The notes below the pieces were generated by a model that saw nothing but the letters and a program-made list of their open reading frames with translations, did not search any database and was not told where the DNA came from. From an uncultured Eubacteriales bacterium (GTDB lineage: Bacteria > Bacillota > Clostridia > Lachnospirales > Lachnospiraceae), in assembly GCA_900319355.1 (NCBI GenBank), contig ONOC01000007.1:1-36215 (forward strand): a stretch of DNA of 36,215 nt, read 5' to 3'. The translations under genes and the position numbers were made by a program. This document shows, piece after piece, positions 1-8,513 of this stretch (position 1 is the first letter of the stretch; every line of letters starts with the position of its first letter).

Positions 1-145
1 GTCAGTCGAACCTGAAAAGGCGATAAGCGCGAGGACCCGTTCAAGCCTGCGTCAGCAGGCGCGTTCCGCAGCGCCGCCTTTTAAGGTGAGAATGGCCGAT
101 GGAGATACACGGCGAATGTGACCGGAGCGAAAAGGTGATGCATCC
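1..145 (+). repeat. Structured intergenic repeat, copy A (cut by window edge)
   Basis: This is one of three copies of the same intergenic element (others at 11103-11259 and 32624-32717), lying downstream of alaS. It has the internal stem AAAAGGCG (15-22) with CGCCTTTT (75-82), the small hairpin CCTGC-GTCA-GCAGG (46-59), a conserved ATACACGGCGAATGTGACCGG block, and the right outer arm GATGCATCC (137-145). The left outer arm would lie just outside the window. Identity with copy B is high over about 140 bases. The rest of the gap, 146-192, shows nothing recognisable and no T-rich terminator for alaS. It could be a mobile palindromic repeat (MITE/REP-like) or a structured RNA; the sequence alone does not decide. 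Confidence 0.85.
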
Positions 146-192
146 TGTGGACGCCACCCGTCTTCAGTTCACTCCGATCCCGGGAACAGTCT

Positions 193-2940
193 TCAATGAA
201 TCTGTCCCGCGAGAACCTTCTCAGCTTCTTCGAGTGCATCCGGAATCCGGGACGCGTCTTTTCCTCCGGCCTGTGCCATGTTCGGACGGCCACCGCCGCC
301 TCCGCCGACGATCTTTGCCGCAGAGCGGATCAGATTGCCCGCATGAGCGCCTTTCTTCACCGCGGTGTCGGAAGCCATGCACATCAGGTTCACCTTTCCT
401 CCGTTGTCGGCCACAAGAAGGATCACACCGTCGACCTCAGCCTTCAGCTGATCTCCCAGTGTGCGGAGCTCATCGCCCTCTACATTCTTCAGTGCCTTCG
501 CAAGGAACGGAACGCCCTTCACATCCTTTGTATCACCGGTTACATCGCCGAGCGCACTTGCCGCCGCCTTACTTTTCAGAGACTCATTCTCGCTCTTCAG
601 CGCCTTCATCTCGTCCTGCAGCTTTCTGATGTGATCGCAGAGTGTAGCCGGATCTGCCTTCAGAAGCGCGGAAGCCTCATTCAGATCCTTTTCAAGCTTT
701 TCATAATAAGCGCGGACATTGTCACCGGTCAGCGCCTCTATTCTTCTGACGCCGGCTGCCACACCGCTCTCAGACAGGATCTTGAACGATCCGATCTGAA
801 GCGTGTTCTTTACGTGCGTGCCGCCGCAGAGCTCCTTCGAAAAATCGCCCATGCTTACCACGCGGACGGCATCGCCGTACTTTTCTCCGAACAGCGCCAT
901 GGCGCCCGTCTTCTTTGCTTCTTCCAGGCTCATGACATCCGTTCTGACCTCAAGGCCTTCCTGGATTTTTTCATTGACGAGATCCTCGACCTTCTTCAGC
1001 TCCTCCGGCGTCATCGCCTGGAAATGGCTGAAGTCGAATCTCGTTCTGTCGGCATCCTGATAGGAACCCGCCTGCTCTACATGAGAGCCGAGGACCTCGC
1101 GGAGCGCCTTCTGAAGCAGATGCGTCGCGGAATGGTTGCGGCAGGTAGCCATTCTCTTCTTTTCATCAACCTTAAGTGTAACCACATCGCCGGTTCTGAA
1201 CATGCCCTTCGCCACATGGCCGATATGTGCGATCTTGTCGCCGGCCACGTGTTCGGTAGCTTCTACAACGAACACCGAAGCCCCTTTGCCGAGTGCGGAG
1301 GCATCATGCCCCTCCTCTGTTGCATCATCAGAGCCAAGAACAATCACGCCGGTATCGCCGACCTGGCCGCCCATGGTGCCGTAGAACGGCGTCACATCTG
1401 TGATGATCGCACCTGTGCTGCCGTCGGAAAGCGCATCGGTCACCGCATCCTCATCCCCGGCATCCGCCGTGGCAAGAGATGCCATCGCCACGATTCTGCC
1501 CTCGGCTTCTGTGGTGTCATATCCGGTGAATTTCGAATTGACAGCCGGATCCATCTGCTCATATACCGTCGCTGCAGCGCCCATATAGGTAGCTGCCTTT
1601 CCGGATTTTTTCCGGTCTTCGCGGGCGGTATCGCGCTGTTTCTTCATCGCGGCCTCGAAGCCCTTCTCATCAACGGTGAACCCGTCCTCTTCCAGAATCT
1701 CCTTTGTATTGTCAAGCGGGAAACCGTACGTATCGTACAGACGGAAGGCGTCATCACCTGACAGTTCCTTCTTTCCGGAGGCCTTCAGTTCATCCTCCAT
1801 GCCGCGCACGATATCCATGCCCTGCTCATAGGTTTTCTCAAATTTATCCTCTTCAGCCTGAATAACTTTCAGAATGAAGTTTCTCTTTTCCTCAAGTTCA
1901 GGATATCCGTCCTTTGATCCCTCAATGACATTCTCGGCGAGCTTTGTGAGGAATGCTCCCTCGATGCCGAGTTTGCGTCCGTGGCGGACCGCACGGCGGA
2001 TGATACGGCGGAGCACATAGCCGCGTCCGTTGTTCGAAGGCATGATGCCATCGGAAATCATAAATGTCATGGCTCTCGCATGATCGGTGCAGATACGTAC
2101 CGATACATCGCTCTGTTCCGTACCAGGCTTTTCATAGCTGATGCCTCCGGCCAGAGCGCATACCTCGTCACGCAGAGATTTGACGGTGTCGACATCAAAA
2201 ATCGATCCGACCTCCTGAACAGCTACGGCAAGACGCTCCAGACCCATGCCGGTATCGATGTTCTTCTGCACAAGGTCGCTGTAATTTCCATGGCCGTCAT
2301 TGTTGAACTGGGAGAATACGATGTTCCATACTTCCATGAAACGGTCGCCTTCGCCGCCCATGACATCCTCCGGTCCGTTGCCGAATTCCGGTCCTCTGTC
2401 GTAATAGATCTCCGAGCAGGGGCCGCACGGACCCGAACCATGCTCCCAGAAGTTGTCCTCTTTGCCGAACTTATAGATGCGCTCAGCCGGCACATGCATG
2501 TCGTTCAGCCAGATATTGTAGGCCTCATCATCGTCCACATAGACTGAAGGATACAGACGCTCCGGATCCAGTCCGACTCTCTCCGTCAGAAATTCCCAGG
2601 CCCACGGAATAGCTTCTTTCTTGAAATAATCTCCGAAAGAGAAGTTGCCGAGCATCTCGAAATAAGTGCCGTGACGGGCGGTCTTGCCGACATTTTCCAG
2701 ATCGCCGGTACGGATGCACTTCTGGCATGTCGTCACTCTGCGGCGCGGCGGAATCTCCTGGCCGGTAAACCAGGGTTTCATCGGTGCCATGCCGGAATTG
2801 ATGATCAGAAGCGAGGTGTCATTGTGAGGAACCAGCGAAAAGCTGTTCAGTCTGAGACATCCCTTTTCCTCAAAAAATGAAAGAAACATTTCACGGAGTT
2901 CATTCACGCCGTATTTTTTCTTTGGTGCCATTTCTGTCAT
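193..2940 (-). CDS. alaS: Alanine--tRNA ligase
   Basis: Class II aminoacyl-tRNA synthetase that charges tRNA-Ala in the cytoplasm and edits misactivated Ser/Gly. The 915-residue product begins with the class II catalytic domain (residues about 8-250, including the motif around SGMAPMKPWFTGQ). The editing-domain zinc-type residues are visible as HSATH near residue 602 and CGGTH near residue 703. The C-terminal DHHA1/C-Ala domain ends with a glycine run GGGGGGRPNMAQAGG near residue 880. It is somewhat longer than the typical 875 residues, partly from an acidic insert around 500-540. The ATG overlaps the tyrS stop codon (ATGA), so translation is probably coupled to tyrS. No separate promoter or T-box leader is seen. 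Confidence 0.97.
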   Translation of the reverse strand: MTEMAPKKKYGVNELREMFLSFFEEKGCLRLNSFSLVPHNDTSLLIINSGMAPMKPWFTGQEIPPRRRVTTCQKCIRTGDLENVGKTARHGTYFEMLGNFSFGDYFKKEAIPWAWEFLTERVGLDPERLYPSVYVDDDEAYNIWLNDMHVPAERIYKFGKEDNFWEHGSGPCGPCSEIYYDRGPEFGNGPEDVMGGEGDRFMEVWNIVFSQFNNDGHGNYSDLVQKNIDTGMGLERLAVAVQEVGSIFDVDTVKSLRDEVCALAGGISYEKPGTEQSDVSVRICTDHARAMTFMISDGIMPSNNGRGYVLRRIIRRAVRHGRKLGIEGAFLTKLAENVIEGSKDGYPELEEKRNFILKVIQAEEDKFEKTYEQGMDIVRGMEDELKASGKKELSGDDAFRLYDTYGFPLDNTKEILEEDGFTVDEKGFEAAMKKQRDTAREDRKKSGKAATYMGAAATVYEQMDPAVNSKFTGYDTTEAEGRIVAMASLATADAGDEDAVTDALSDGSTGAIITDVTPFYGTMGGQVGDTGVIVLGSDDATEEGHDASALGKGASVFVVEATEHVAGDKIAHIGHVAKGMFRTGDVVTLKVDEKKRMATCRNHSATHLLQKALREVLGSHVEQAGSYQDADRTRFDFSHFQAMTPEELKKVEDLVNEKIQEGLEVRTDVMSLEEAKKTGAMALFGEKYGDAVRVVSMGDFSKELCGGTHVKNTLQIGSFKILSESGVAAGVRRIEALTGDNVRAYYEKLEKDLNEASALLKADPATLCDHIRKLQDEMKALKSENESLKSKAAASALGDVTGDTKDVKGVPFLAKALKNVEGDELRTLGDQLKAEVDGVILLVADNGGKVNLMCMASDTAVKKGAHAGNLIRSAAKIVGGGGGGRPNMAQAGGKDASRIPDALEEAEKVLAGQIH

Positions 2941-4169
2941 GCCCTCACAATCTTCTTGATATTCTTCTTGCCTTTTTTAATCAGCAGTCCGTCATCCGGG
3001 ATATCGTCTCTGCTGATCTCATAGGCGAAATCATCAATCTTCTGATCACCGACGGAGATGCTGTGGTCCTTCGTGATCGAGCGGCGCGCATCCGAACGGG
3101 AAGAGCACTGACCGGTCTTCACCAGAACGGAGATGATGTCGATTCTGCCGTTCTCATTAAAATCTTCTTCCTTTATCTCCACAGATGGAACATTGTCCAG
3201 AGAACCCGCGCCCTGGAAAACGGCTTCTGCACCGGCCTCGGCCTTCTTCGCCTCGTCCTCACCGTGTACCATGGAGGTCAGCTCATACGCGAGGATTTTC
3301 TTGGCCTCATTGAGTCTGGATCCCTCCCATCTGTCCATCTCATCGATCTGCTCCAGCGGAAGGAATGTCATCATGCGCAGGAACTTCAGCACATCCTGGT
3401 CATCCACATTTCTCCAGTACTGGTAGAAATCGTACGGTTTATACTTGTCCGGATCAAGCCACACGGCACCGCCGGCTGTCTTGCCCATCTTCGTACCGTC
3501 ATGCTTCAGAAGAAGGTTGATGGTCATCGCATAGGCATCTTTGCCGTCCTTCTTTCGGATCAGGTTGATGCCGCCGAGCATATTCGACCACTGATCATCG
3601 CCGCCGAACTGCATCTGGCAGCCGTAATCATGATACAGACGGTAAAAATCATAGCTCTGCATCAGCATGTACGAGAACTCCAGGAAGGTCAGCCCCTGCT
3701 GCATTCTGTTGACATAGGCACGCGCACGGAGCATTTCATTCACGCTGAAACAGGATCCGACATCACGCATGAATTCAAGGAAGTTCAGGTCCCTGAGCCA
3801 GTCGCCGTTATTGACGATCAGCGCCTTATCGTCGGAAAAATCAATGAAACGGCTCATCTGTTTCTTGAAGCATTCCACGTTGTGATCGATTGTTTCAACC
3901 GTCATCATCTTTCTCATGTCGGTTCTGCCGGACGGGTCTCCGATCATGGCCGTGCCGCCGCCGACCAGCGCGATCGGCTTATTGCCCGCCTGCTGGAGAC
4001 GCTTCATCAGCGTAAGCGCCATGAAATGTCCGACGTGCAGAGAATCCGCCGTCGGGTCAAATCCGATATAGAACGTAGCCTTACCGGCATTGATGAGATC
4101 AGCGATCTCCTTTTCATCTGTCAGCTGGGCGAGCAGTCCTCTCGCCTGAAGTTCTTCATATAAAGTCAT
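2937..4169 (-). CDS. tyrS: Tyrosine--tRNA ligase
   Basis: Class I synthetase that activates tyrosine and charges tRNA-Tyr. The 410-residue protein has the HIGH-type motif as HVGH near residue 45 (in DPTADSLHVGHFMAL), the KMSKS-type motif as KMGKT near residue 228, and a C-terminal S4 RNA-binding domain (about 340-400, with SRSDARRSI), all normal for bacterial TyrRS. It is first in a two-gene unit with alaS and the stop overlaps the alaS start by 4 bases. A near-consensus promoter lies immediately upstream (4207-4235). The resulting leader is only about 30 nt, so there is no room for a T-box riboswitch. Confidence 0.97.
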   Translation of the reverse strand: MTLYEELQARGLLAQLTDEKEIADLINAGKATFYIGFDPTADSLHVGHFMALTLMKRLQQAGNKPIALVGGGTAMIGDPSGRTDMRKMMTVETIDHNVECFKKQMSRFIDFSDDKALIVNNGDWLRDLNFLEFMRDVGSCFSVNEMLRARAYVNRMQQGLTFLEFSYMLMQSYDFYRLYHDYGCQMQFGGDDQWSNMLGGINLIRKKDGKDAYAMTINLLLKHDGTKMGKTAGGAVWLDPDKYKPYDFYQYWRNVDDQDVLKFLRMMTFLPLEQIDEMDRWEGSRLNEAKKILAYELTSMVHGEDEAKKAEAGAEAVFQGAGSLDNVPSVEIKEEDFNENGRIDIISVLVKTGQCSSRSDARRSITKDHSISVGDQKIDDFAYEISRDDIPDDGLLIKKGKKNIKKIVRA

Positions 4170-4206
4170 TTTTTCCTGCTCCTGTCTTATGAAAACACTG
4201 CTTCAA

Positions 4207-4235
4207 AGTATATATACCGGCAGATTCAAAGTCAA
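4207..4235 (-). promoter_or_regulatory. Sigma-A-type promoter for tyrS-alaS
   Basis: On the minus strand TTGACT (4230-4235) is followed by a 17-base spacer and TATACT (4207-4212). The -35 box overlaps the stop codon of the upstream RNase H gene, so tyrS-alaS has its own start directly after the histidine/RNase H unit. Confidence 0.75.
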
Positions 4236-5188
4236 GCCGGGGAATGCCGGGGGTCCGCGATCAGATGATCTCCGTCTGCGGCCGAAGTGGCGAGCTCATC
4301 ACATCTCTCGTTGAGCGGATCTCCGTTATGGCCCTTCACCCAGACAAATCTGATCCGGTGCGGCTTCGCCGCCTTCAGAAGTCTCTCCCAGAGATCCCTG
4401 TTCTTTACCGGTTTCTTCTGGCTGTTCACCCATCCCTTTCTGATCCAGCCCTCGATCCAGTGATCGTTAAAAGCCCTGACCAGATACTGAGAATCGGAAT
4501 GCAGCACGACGTCACAGTGCCCCTTAAGCTTCTCCAGACCTGCGATGGCGGCCATCATCTCCATCCGGTTGTTTGTGGTTCTGATATAGCCCTGTGAATA
4601 TTCTCTGCGCACGGGATTTCCGCCGTCATCTTTCCAGCTGATGACAACGCCGTATCCTCCGGGGCCGTCCGGATTTCCGCGGGCAGCTCCGTCCGTGTAC
4701 ATGACGACGGCCGTTGAATCCGGCAGATCCCCGTCCGTTTCTTTCCGGGTATCCTGCACGTCATCTGCAGCTTCCGCGGCTTCTGTGCGCTGTTCTTTGT
4801 CCGGAACCTTTCCTGCGGATGTTTCCTCTTCAGCTTCCTGCTCCGTGAAAAATCTGCTCTTTTCAGGGTGATTTTTTACTGTAACGGGAATGCCGAGACA
4901 GCTGCAGGCTGCGTAGAGATCCTCATTGACCTCGGGATCTTCTGACCAGGCGAAGACCATAAAGGCATCCGGAATCATCTCCCGCCGGTACGGCTCCTTA
5001 AGAAGCTGAACCGTCCCGTCGCCGGCCATCCGGATCAGCCCGTCAGTCGGTTTTTCCGTGACGACGGTCACCGCTGAACCGCATGCGGCAAGCGCACGGG
5101 CTGTCTCCTCCGTCTGACGGCCGCTTCCGAAGATCATGGTCTTCTTCCCTTCCAGATTCAGATATACGGCAAAACGTTTTTTCTTCAT
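4232..5188 (-). CDS. rnhA: Ribonuclease HI with N-terminal siroheme-synthase-like NAD-binding domain
   Basis: The C-terminal half is a type 1 RNase H that cuts RNA in RNA-DNA hybrids: YTDGAARGNPDGPGGYG with catalytic Asp near 165, Glu near 208 (NNRMEMM), Asp near 231 (HSDSQYLV), and the His/Asp pair in KGHNGDPLNERCDELA (Asp near 296). Residues about 5-105 are unrelated to RNase H. They read like the NAD-binding domain of precorrin-2 dehydrogenase/CysG-Met8p: YLNLEGKKTMIFGSG, an AVTVV strand, then DPEVNEDLYAACSCLGIPV. The usual GGG of that loop is GSG. An acidic linker (about 110-155) joins the halves. I chose ATG 5188, 10 bases after the hisIE stop; an upstream ATG at 5230 would overlap hisIE. 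The fusion is continuous in one frame. Activity of the first domain is unknown. Confidence 0.9.
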   Translation of the reverse strand: MKKKRFAVYLNLEGKKTMIFGSGRQTEETARALAACGSAVTVVTEKPTDGLIRMAGDGTVQLLKEPYRREMIPDAFMVFAWSEDPEVNEDLYAACSCLGIPVTVKNHPEKSRFFTEQEAEEETSAGKVPDKEQRTEAAEAADDVQDTRKETDGDLPDSTAVVMYTDGAARGNPDGPGGYGVVISWKDDGGNPVRREYSQGYIRTTNNRMEMMAAIAGLEKLKGHCDVVLHSDSQYLVRAFNDHWIEGWIRKGWVNSQKKPVKNRDLWERLLKAAKPHRIRFVWVKGHNGDPLNERCDELATSAADGDHLIADPRHSPA

Positions 5189-5198
5189 TTTCTCTGTA

Positions 5199-6410
5199 TC
5201 ATCCGCGGTCGGAAATCTCTTCCGCGACATCTTCCCATGTAAGATTCTTCTCTGCCATCAGATTCATGCAGTCCATGATCAGGTCGGCGATACCTTCCAC
5301 TGCGCCGCCCTTCTGATTTCCTGCCACGGAACAGAGCAGGCGGGTTTCATCCGTCCCAAGTTTCTCCAGTGTATCTTTCACACGCACGGCAGCAGGCACG
5401 TTTTCCTCATCCTTATTGTCATTCAGGATTTTTTCACGAATGTCATCATAGGTGTTCATGAGTACATGTGTCGGACGGACGGCTTCATCTTCCTTTTTCA
5501 TGATGGTCCGGTAGAAGCAGGAATAATGGCCGGTGTGGCAGGCGGCTCCGACCTGCGCCACCTTGGCAAGAAGCGTGTCGTTATCGCAGTCAAGACGAAG
5601 CTCCTTCACGTACTGGAAATGGCCGCTTGTCAGGCCCTTCATCCAGAGTTCCTTTCGGCTCCGGCTCCAGTAGGTCATGCGTCCGGTCTGCAGGGTCCTG
5701 CTGAAGGATTCCTCATTCATATAGGCCACCATCAGCACCTTGTCCGTTTTGTAGTCCTGCACGACGCAGGGGATCAGACCGTCGCTGTTCAGCTTAAAAT
5801 CCTTCCAGCCGAACTCCGCCTGAAAGTCGCTTTCCCTGTAGTGATATTCCAGACATACCCCGTTCTGATCGTCGTGAATCAGCACCGGAATCTTCGTCTC
5901 CTCGATGATTTTTTCATCATCGTCCTCGTCGCGGTCCGCAAGCAGCACACCCGCACAGGCCTCGATGTCGTCCTTGATCATCAGATATTCATTGTAATCC
6001 GGCACGTAGGCACCGATCCTCTGCCTGCCGAACCGGCGGGATACCTCCCGGAAAATCTCCCTGTTCGAATCCTTCACCATGTTCAGGATCACCTTGGAAC
6101 AGCCGGCGCTGAGATAATCCTTCACATCCGAAGCTGTGCGCACGTTTCCCGCGGCAATGATATTCAGCTGGGTCGCACGGCTGATTTTTGCAATCTCCCG
6201 GAGTGAGGCGTCATGATCCTCCTCCTCATCGGAGAAATCAAAAATCATGAGACCCTGGGTGTCCGTGGCAGAACCAAGGGCTTCCGCCTTTGCGACCGGA
6301 TCTTCTCCGTCTTTTCCGTCCTCTTCATCTCCGGAGACGACGCCGTCGTAAAATCCGGCCACGGCTCTTCCGTTTTTCAGGTATATACAGGGAAATTTCA
6401 GTGTATCCAT
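5199..6410 (-). CDS. hisIE: Phosphoribosyl-AMP cyclohydrolase / phosphoribosyl-ATP pyrophosphatase with N-terminal HisF/HisA-like domain
   Basis: Catalyses steps 2 and 3 of histidine synthesis. HisI is clear at about 195-300 ([25 protein letters not shown], and the metal-binding Cys/His cluster [13 protein letters not shown]). A HisE-like helical domain follows (about 315-403, ending [10 protein letters not shown]), but its usual EEAxE signature reads GTDETRL, so pyrophosphatase activity is less certain. Residues 1-190 resemble half of a HisF/HisA barrel: [14 protein letters not shown] corresponds to IPCLDVKDGRVVKG, and there are [13 protein letters not shown] and [10 protein letters not shown] segments. 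The first catalytic Asp of that family is Tyr here. The ATG overlaps the hisB stop (TAATG) and has AGGAAG upstream. Total 403 residues, about twice a plain HisIE. Confidence 0.9.
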   Translation of the reverse strand: MDTLKFPCIYLKNGRAVAGFYDGVVSGDEEDGKDGEDPVAKAEALGSATDTQGLMIFDFSDEEEDHDASLREIAKISRATQLNIIAAGNVRTASDVKDYLSAGCSKVILNMVKDSNREIFREVSRRFGRQRIGAYVPDYNEYLMIKDDIEACAGVLLADRDEDDDEKIIEETKIPVLIHDDQNGVCLEYHYRESDFQAEFGWKDFKLNSDGLIPCVVQDYKTDKVLMVAYMNEESFSRTLQTGRMTYWSRSRKELWMKGLTSGHFQYVKELRLDCDNDTLLAKVAQVGAACHTGHYSCFYRTIMKKEDEAVRPTHVLMNTYDDIREKILNDNKDEENVPAAVRVKDTLEKLGTDETRLLCSVAGNQKGGAVEGIADLIMDCMNLMAEKNLTWEDVAEEISDRG

Positions 6411-7000
6411 TAAAGACTTCCTTTCGTTGACAGGACATCCTGTATCCGGGGATCGACGGAAACCGCCTGATCCAGTGATTTGGCAAAAGATTTGAACAGT
6501 GCCTCAGCCTTGTGATGATCATTCATTCCGTCAAGCACCTTCATATGCAGATTCATCTCCGCAGAATATGAGATGGCATAGAAAAATTCACGCACCATCT
6601 GTGTGTTCATGCCGCCGATGCTGTCCGCCGCAAATTCCGCATCATAACAGAAATACGGGCGTCCCGAGAGATCAATGGCTGTCAGGACGAGGGTTTCATC
6701 CATGGGCAGAATGCAGCTTCCGAAGCGGCGGATACCTTTCTTGTCGCCGACGGCCTGCCGGATGGCCTGGCCCAGAACAATACCGGTATCCTCGATCGTG
6801 TGGTGATCATCCACTTCCAGATCCCCGTCTGTTCTCAGCGTCAGATCGAACAGACCGTGTCTTGCAAAGCCCGCCAGCATATGGTCAAAAAAGCCGACGC
6901 CCGTGTGAATGTCGTATTTTCCGGTTCCGTCGAGATTCAGCGTAAGGCTGATCTTCGTCTCCTTCGTATTCCTTGTTACCTCAGCGATTCTTTCTTCCAT
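6410..7000 (-). CDS. hisB: Imidazoleglycerol-phosphate dehydratase
   Basis: Removes water from imidazole-glycerol phosphate to give imidazole-acetol phosphate, step 6 of histidine synthesis. The 196-residue monofunctional enzyme shows both metal-binding repeats of the family: [16 protein letters not shown] with [14 protein letters not shown] in the first half, and [20 protein letters not shown] with [17 protein letters not shown] in the second. An AAGGGAG ribosome site precedes the ATG. It overlaps hisIE by one base (TAATG). It is separated from hisD by 193 bases that include a 15-bp minisatellite. Confidence 0.96.
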   Translation of the reverse strand: MEERIAEVTRNTKETKISLTLNLDGTGKYDIHTGVGFFDHMLAGFARHGLFDLTLRTDGDLEVDDHHTIEDTGIVLGQAIRQAVGDKKGIRRFGSCILPMDETLVLTAIDLSGRPYFCYDAEFAADSIGGMNTQMVREFFYAISYSAEMNLHMKVLDGMNDHHKAEALFKSFAKSLDQAVSVDPRIQDVLSTKGSL

Positions 7001-7110
7001 TCCGGGATCTCCCTTGTCCGTTCTGTCCGGATCATGTCAGCTGTATAGTTCAGCTGCATCGTTTCCGCCATTTTTTACAGCCTTCTGTACCGGCATCTGT
7101 GATCACAGCC

Positions 7111-7185
7111 CTGTACGTTTCTGCCCGTTATGCTTCTGTCTTTTATGTTCCGGCCTGTTATGTTCCGGTCTGTTACGTTCCGGCA
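7111..7185. repeat. 15-bp minisatellite, five units, 3' of hisD
   Basis: Five consecutive 15-base units occupy 7111-7125, 7126-7140, 7141-7155, 7156-7170 and 7171-7185. The three nearest hisD are almost identical (TGTTATGTTCCGGTC type); the two further ones are diverged (CGTTATGCTTCTGTC type). The array starts 8 bases after the hisD stop. On the minus strand one frame stays open through it as a five-residue repeat (RNVTD, RNITG, RNIKD, RSITG), but that frame is not hisD's and has no clear start. The remainder of the hisD-hisB gap (7001-7110) shows only the hisB ribosome site. Confidence 0.85.
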
Positions 7186-7193
7186 GCTGCCTG

Positions 7194-8495
7194 TCAGTCC
7201 TGATCGTTCTCAAACCGTACCGCGATCGAATTGGCATGTGCCGTGAGCTGCTCGCACTTTGCAAACTTCTCGATGTCGGCATGAACTTCCTTCAGTGCCT
7301 CTCTTGAATAGTGGATAATACTTGATTTTTTCACAAAGTCATCAACGCAGAGCGGCGAGAAAAATCTGGCCGTGCCGCTTGTCGGCAGGATGTGGTTCGG
7401 TCCCGCGAAGTAATCACCCAGTGGCTCGCTGCTGTACTCACCGATAAAAATCGCTCCGGCGTTGCGGATCTTCGTCATAACCTCAAAGCCGTCTTTCATA
7501 TCAATTTCCATATGTTCCGGCGCAAACTCGTTTGCGGCATCGATGGCTTCCTGCTCAGAAGAAGCCACGAGGATTCTCCCGTAGTTCTCCAGCGATTTTT
7601 CGATAATCTCTTTTCTGGAGAGCACCTTTACAAAGCCGTCGACCTCAGCGCTTACCTTCTCCGCCAGTTCACGGCTCGTCGTGATCAGGAGCGCCGTCGC
7701 CATCTGGTCATGCTCCGCCTGCGAAAGGAGATCCGCCGCCACATATCTGGGATTTGCCGTCTCATCGGCCAGTACCAGAATCTCGCTCGGTCCCGCGATG
7801 GAATCGATGGATACGCTGCCGTAAACGGCCTTCTTGGCAAGTGCGACGAAGATATTGCCGGGGCCTACGATCTTGTCAACCTTCGGTACGGATTCCGTGC
7901 CGAACGCCAGCGCAGCGATCGCCTGCGCGCCGCCTGCCTTGAATACGCGGTCAGCACCGGCTTCATGTGCAGCGACGAGCACGGCAGGATTGACCTTTCC
8001 GTCAGCGCCGCAGGGCGTCATCATGATGATCTCGTCAACACCGGCTGTTTTTGCCGGCACGATATTCATCAGTACAGAAGAAGGATAGGCCGCCTTGCCT
8101 CCGGGCACATAGACGCCTACGCGCTGCATCGGGGTGATTTTCTGGCCGAGAATCGTGCCTTTGTCCGTTGTCGTGATCCAGCTGTTCTGTTTTTCCCTTT
8201 CATGGAAATCGCGGATATTCACCAGCGCCTTCCGGATGACATCTGTCAGATCCGGATCCACTTTCTGATATGCCTCATCGATCTCCGCCTTCGTGACCTC
8301 AAAGCTGTCACGGTCAAGCTTCGCGTGGTCGAATTTTTCCGTGTAGTCAAAAATCGCGGCGTCGCCTCTCTCCCGCACATCGGCAATGATGGCCTTGACT
8401 GTTTTCTCCTGCTCACCGAAAGTCGTGGGTGTACGGTCAAGAATGCTCTTTTTTACCGCTTCTCTGTTCTCGTCATTCAGTTCAATGATCTGCAT
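7194..8495 (-). CDS. hisD: Histidinol dehydrogenase
   Basis: Zinc enzyme that oxidises L-histidinol to L-histidine with two NAD, the last two steps of the pathway. The 433-residue length is standard. The family signature is present: KIVGPGNIFVALAKK near 215-230, GPSEILVLADE, the zinc-ligand segment SQAEHDQ near 258-264, the catalytic pair in APEHME near 325, and GDYFAGPNHILPTSG near 360-375. An AGGAAGG ribosome site precedes the ATG. It follows hisG by 18 bases in the same operon. Confidence 0.97.
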   Translation of the reverse strand: MQIIELNDENREAVKKSILDRTPTTFGEQEKTVKAIIADVRERGDAAIFDYTEKFDHAKLDRDSFEVTKAEIDEAYQKVDPDLTDVIRKALVNIRDFHEREKQNSWITTTDKGTILGQKITPMQRVGVYVPGGKAAYPSSVLMNIVPAKTAGVDEIIMMTPCGADGKVNPAVLVAAHEAGADRVFKAGGAQAIAALAFGTESVPKVDKIVGPGNIFVALAKKAVYGSVSIDSIAGPSEILVLADETANPRYVAADLLSQAEHDQMATALLITTSRELAEKVSAEVDGFVKVLSRKEIIEKSLENYGRILVASSEQEAIDAANEFAPEHMEIDMKDGFEVMTKIRNAGAIFIGEYSSEPLGDYFAGPNHILPTSGTARFFSPLCVDDFVKKSSIIHYSREALKEVHADIEKFAKCEQLTAHANSIAVRFENDQD

Positions 8496-8513
8496 GGATT
8501 TTTCCGTCCTTCC

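Noticed and set aside
196-1761. Long plus-strand open frame of 521 codons
   Set aside because: It is antisense to alaS, whose family motifs are complete on the minus strand, and its translation shows no family. Similar long antisense frames opposite tyrS, hisD, recG, the DAK gene, the SEDS gene and U32 are rejected for the same reason.
4170-4231. Possible T-box leader before tyrS
   Set aside because: The whole gap is 62 bases, with a promoter inside it; a T-box needs about 200 or more and the conserved T-box core is absent.
7001-7069. Possible 31-codon leader peptide (MAETMQLNYTADM start) before hisB
   Set aside because: It contains no His-codon run, has no ribosome site and overlaps hisB; probably chance.
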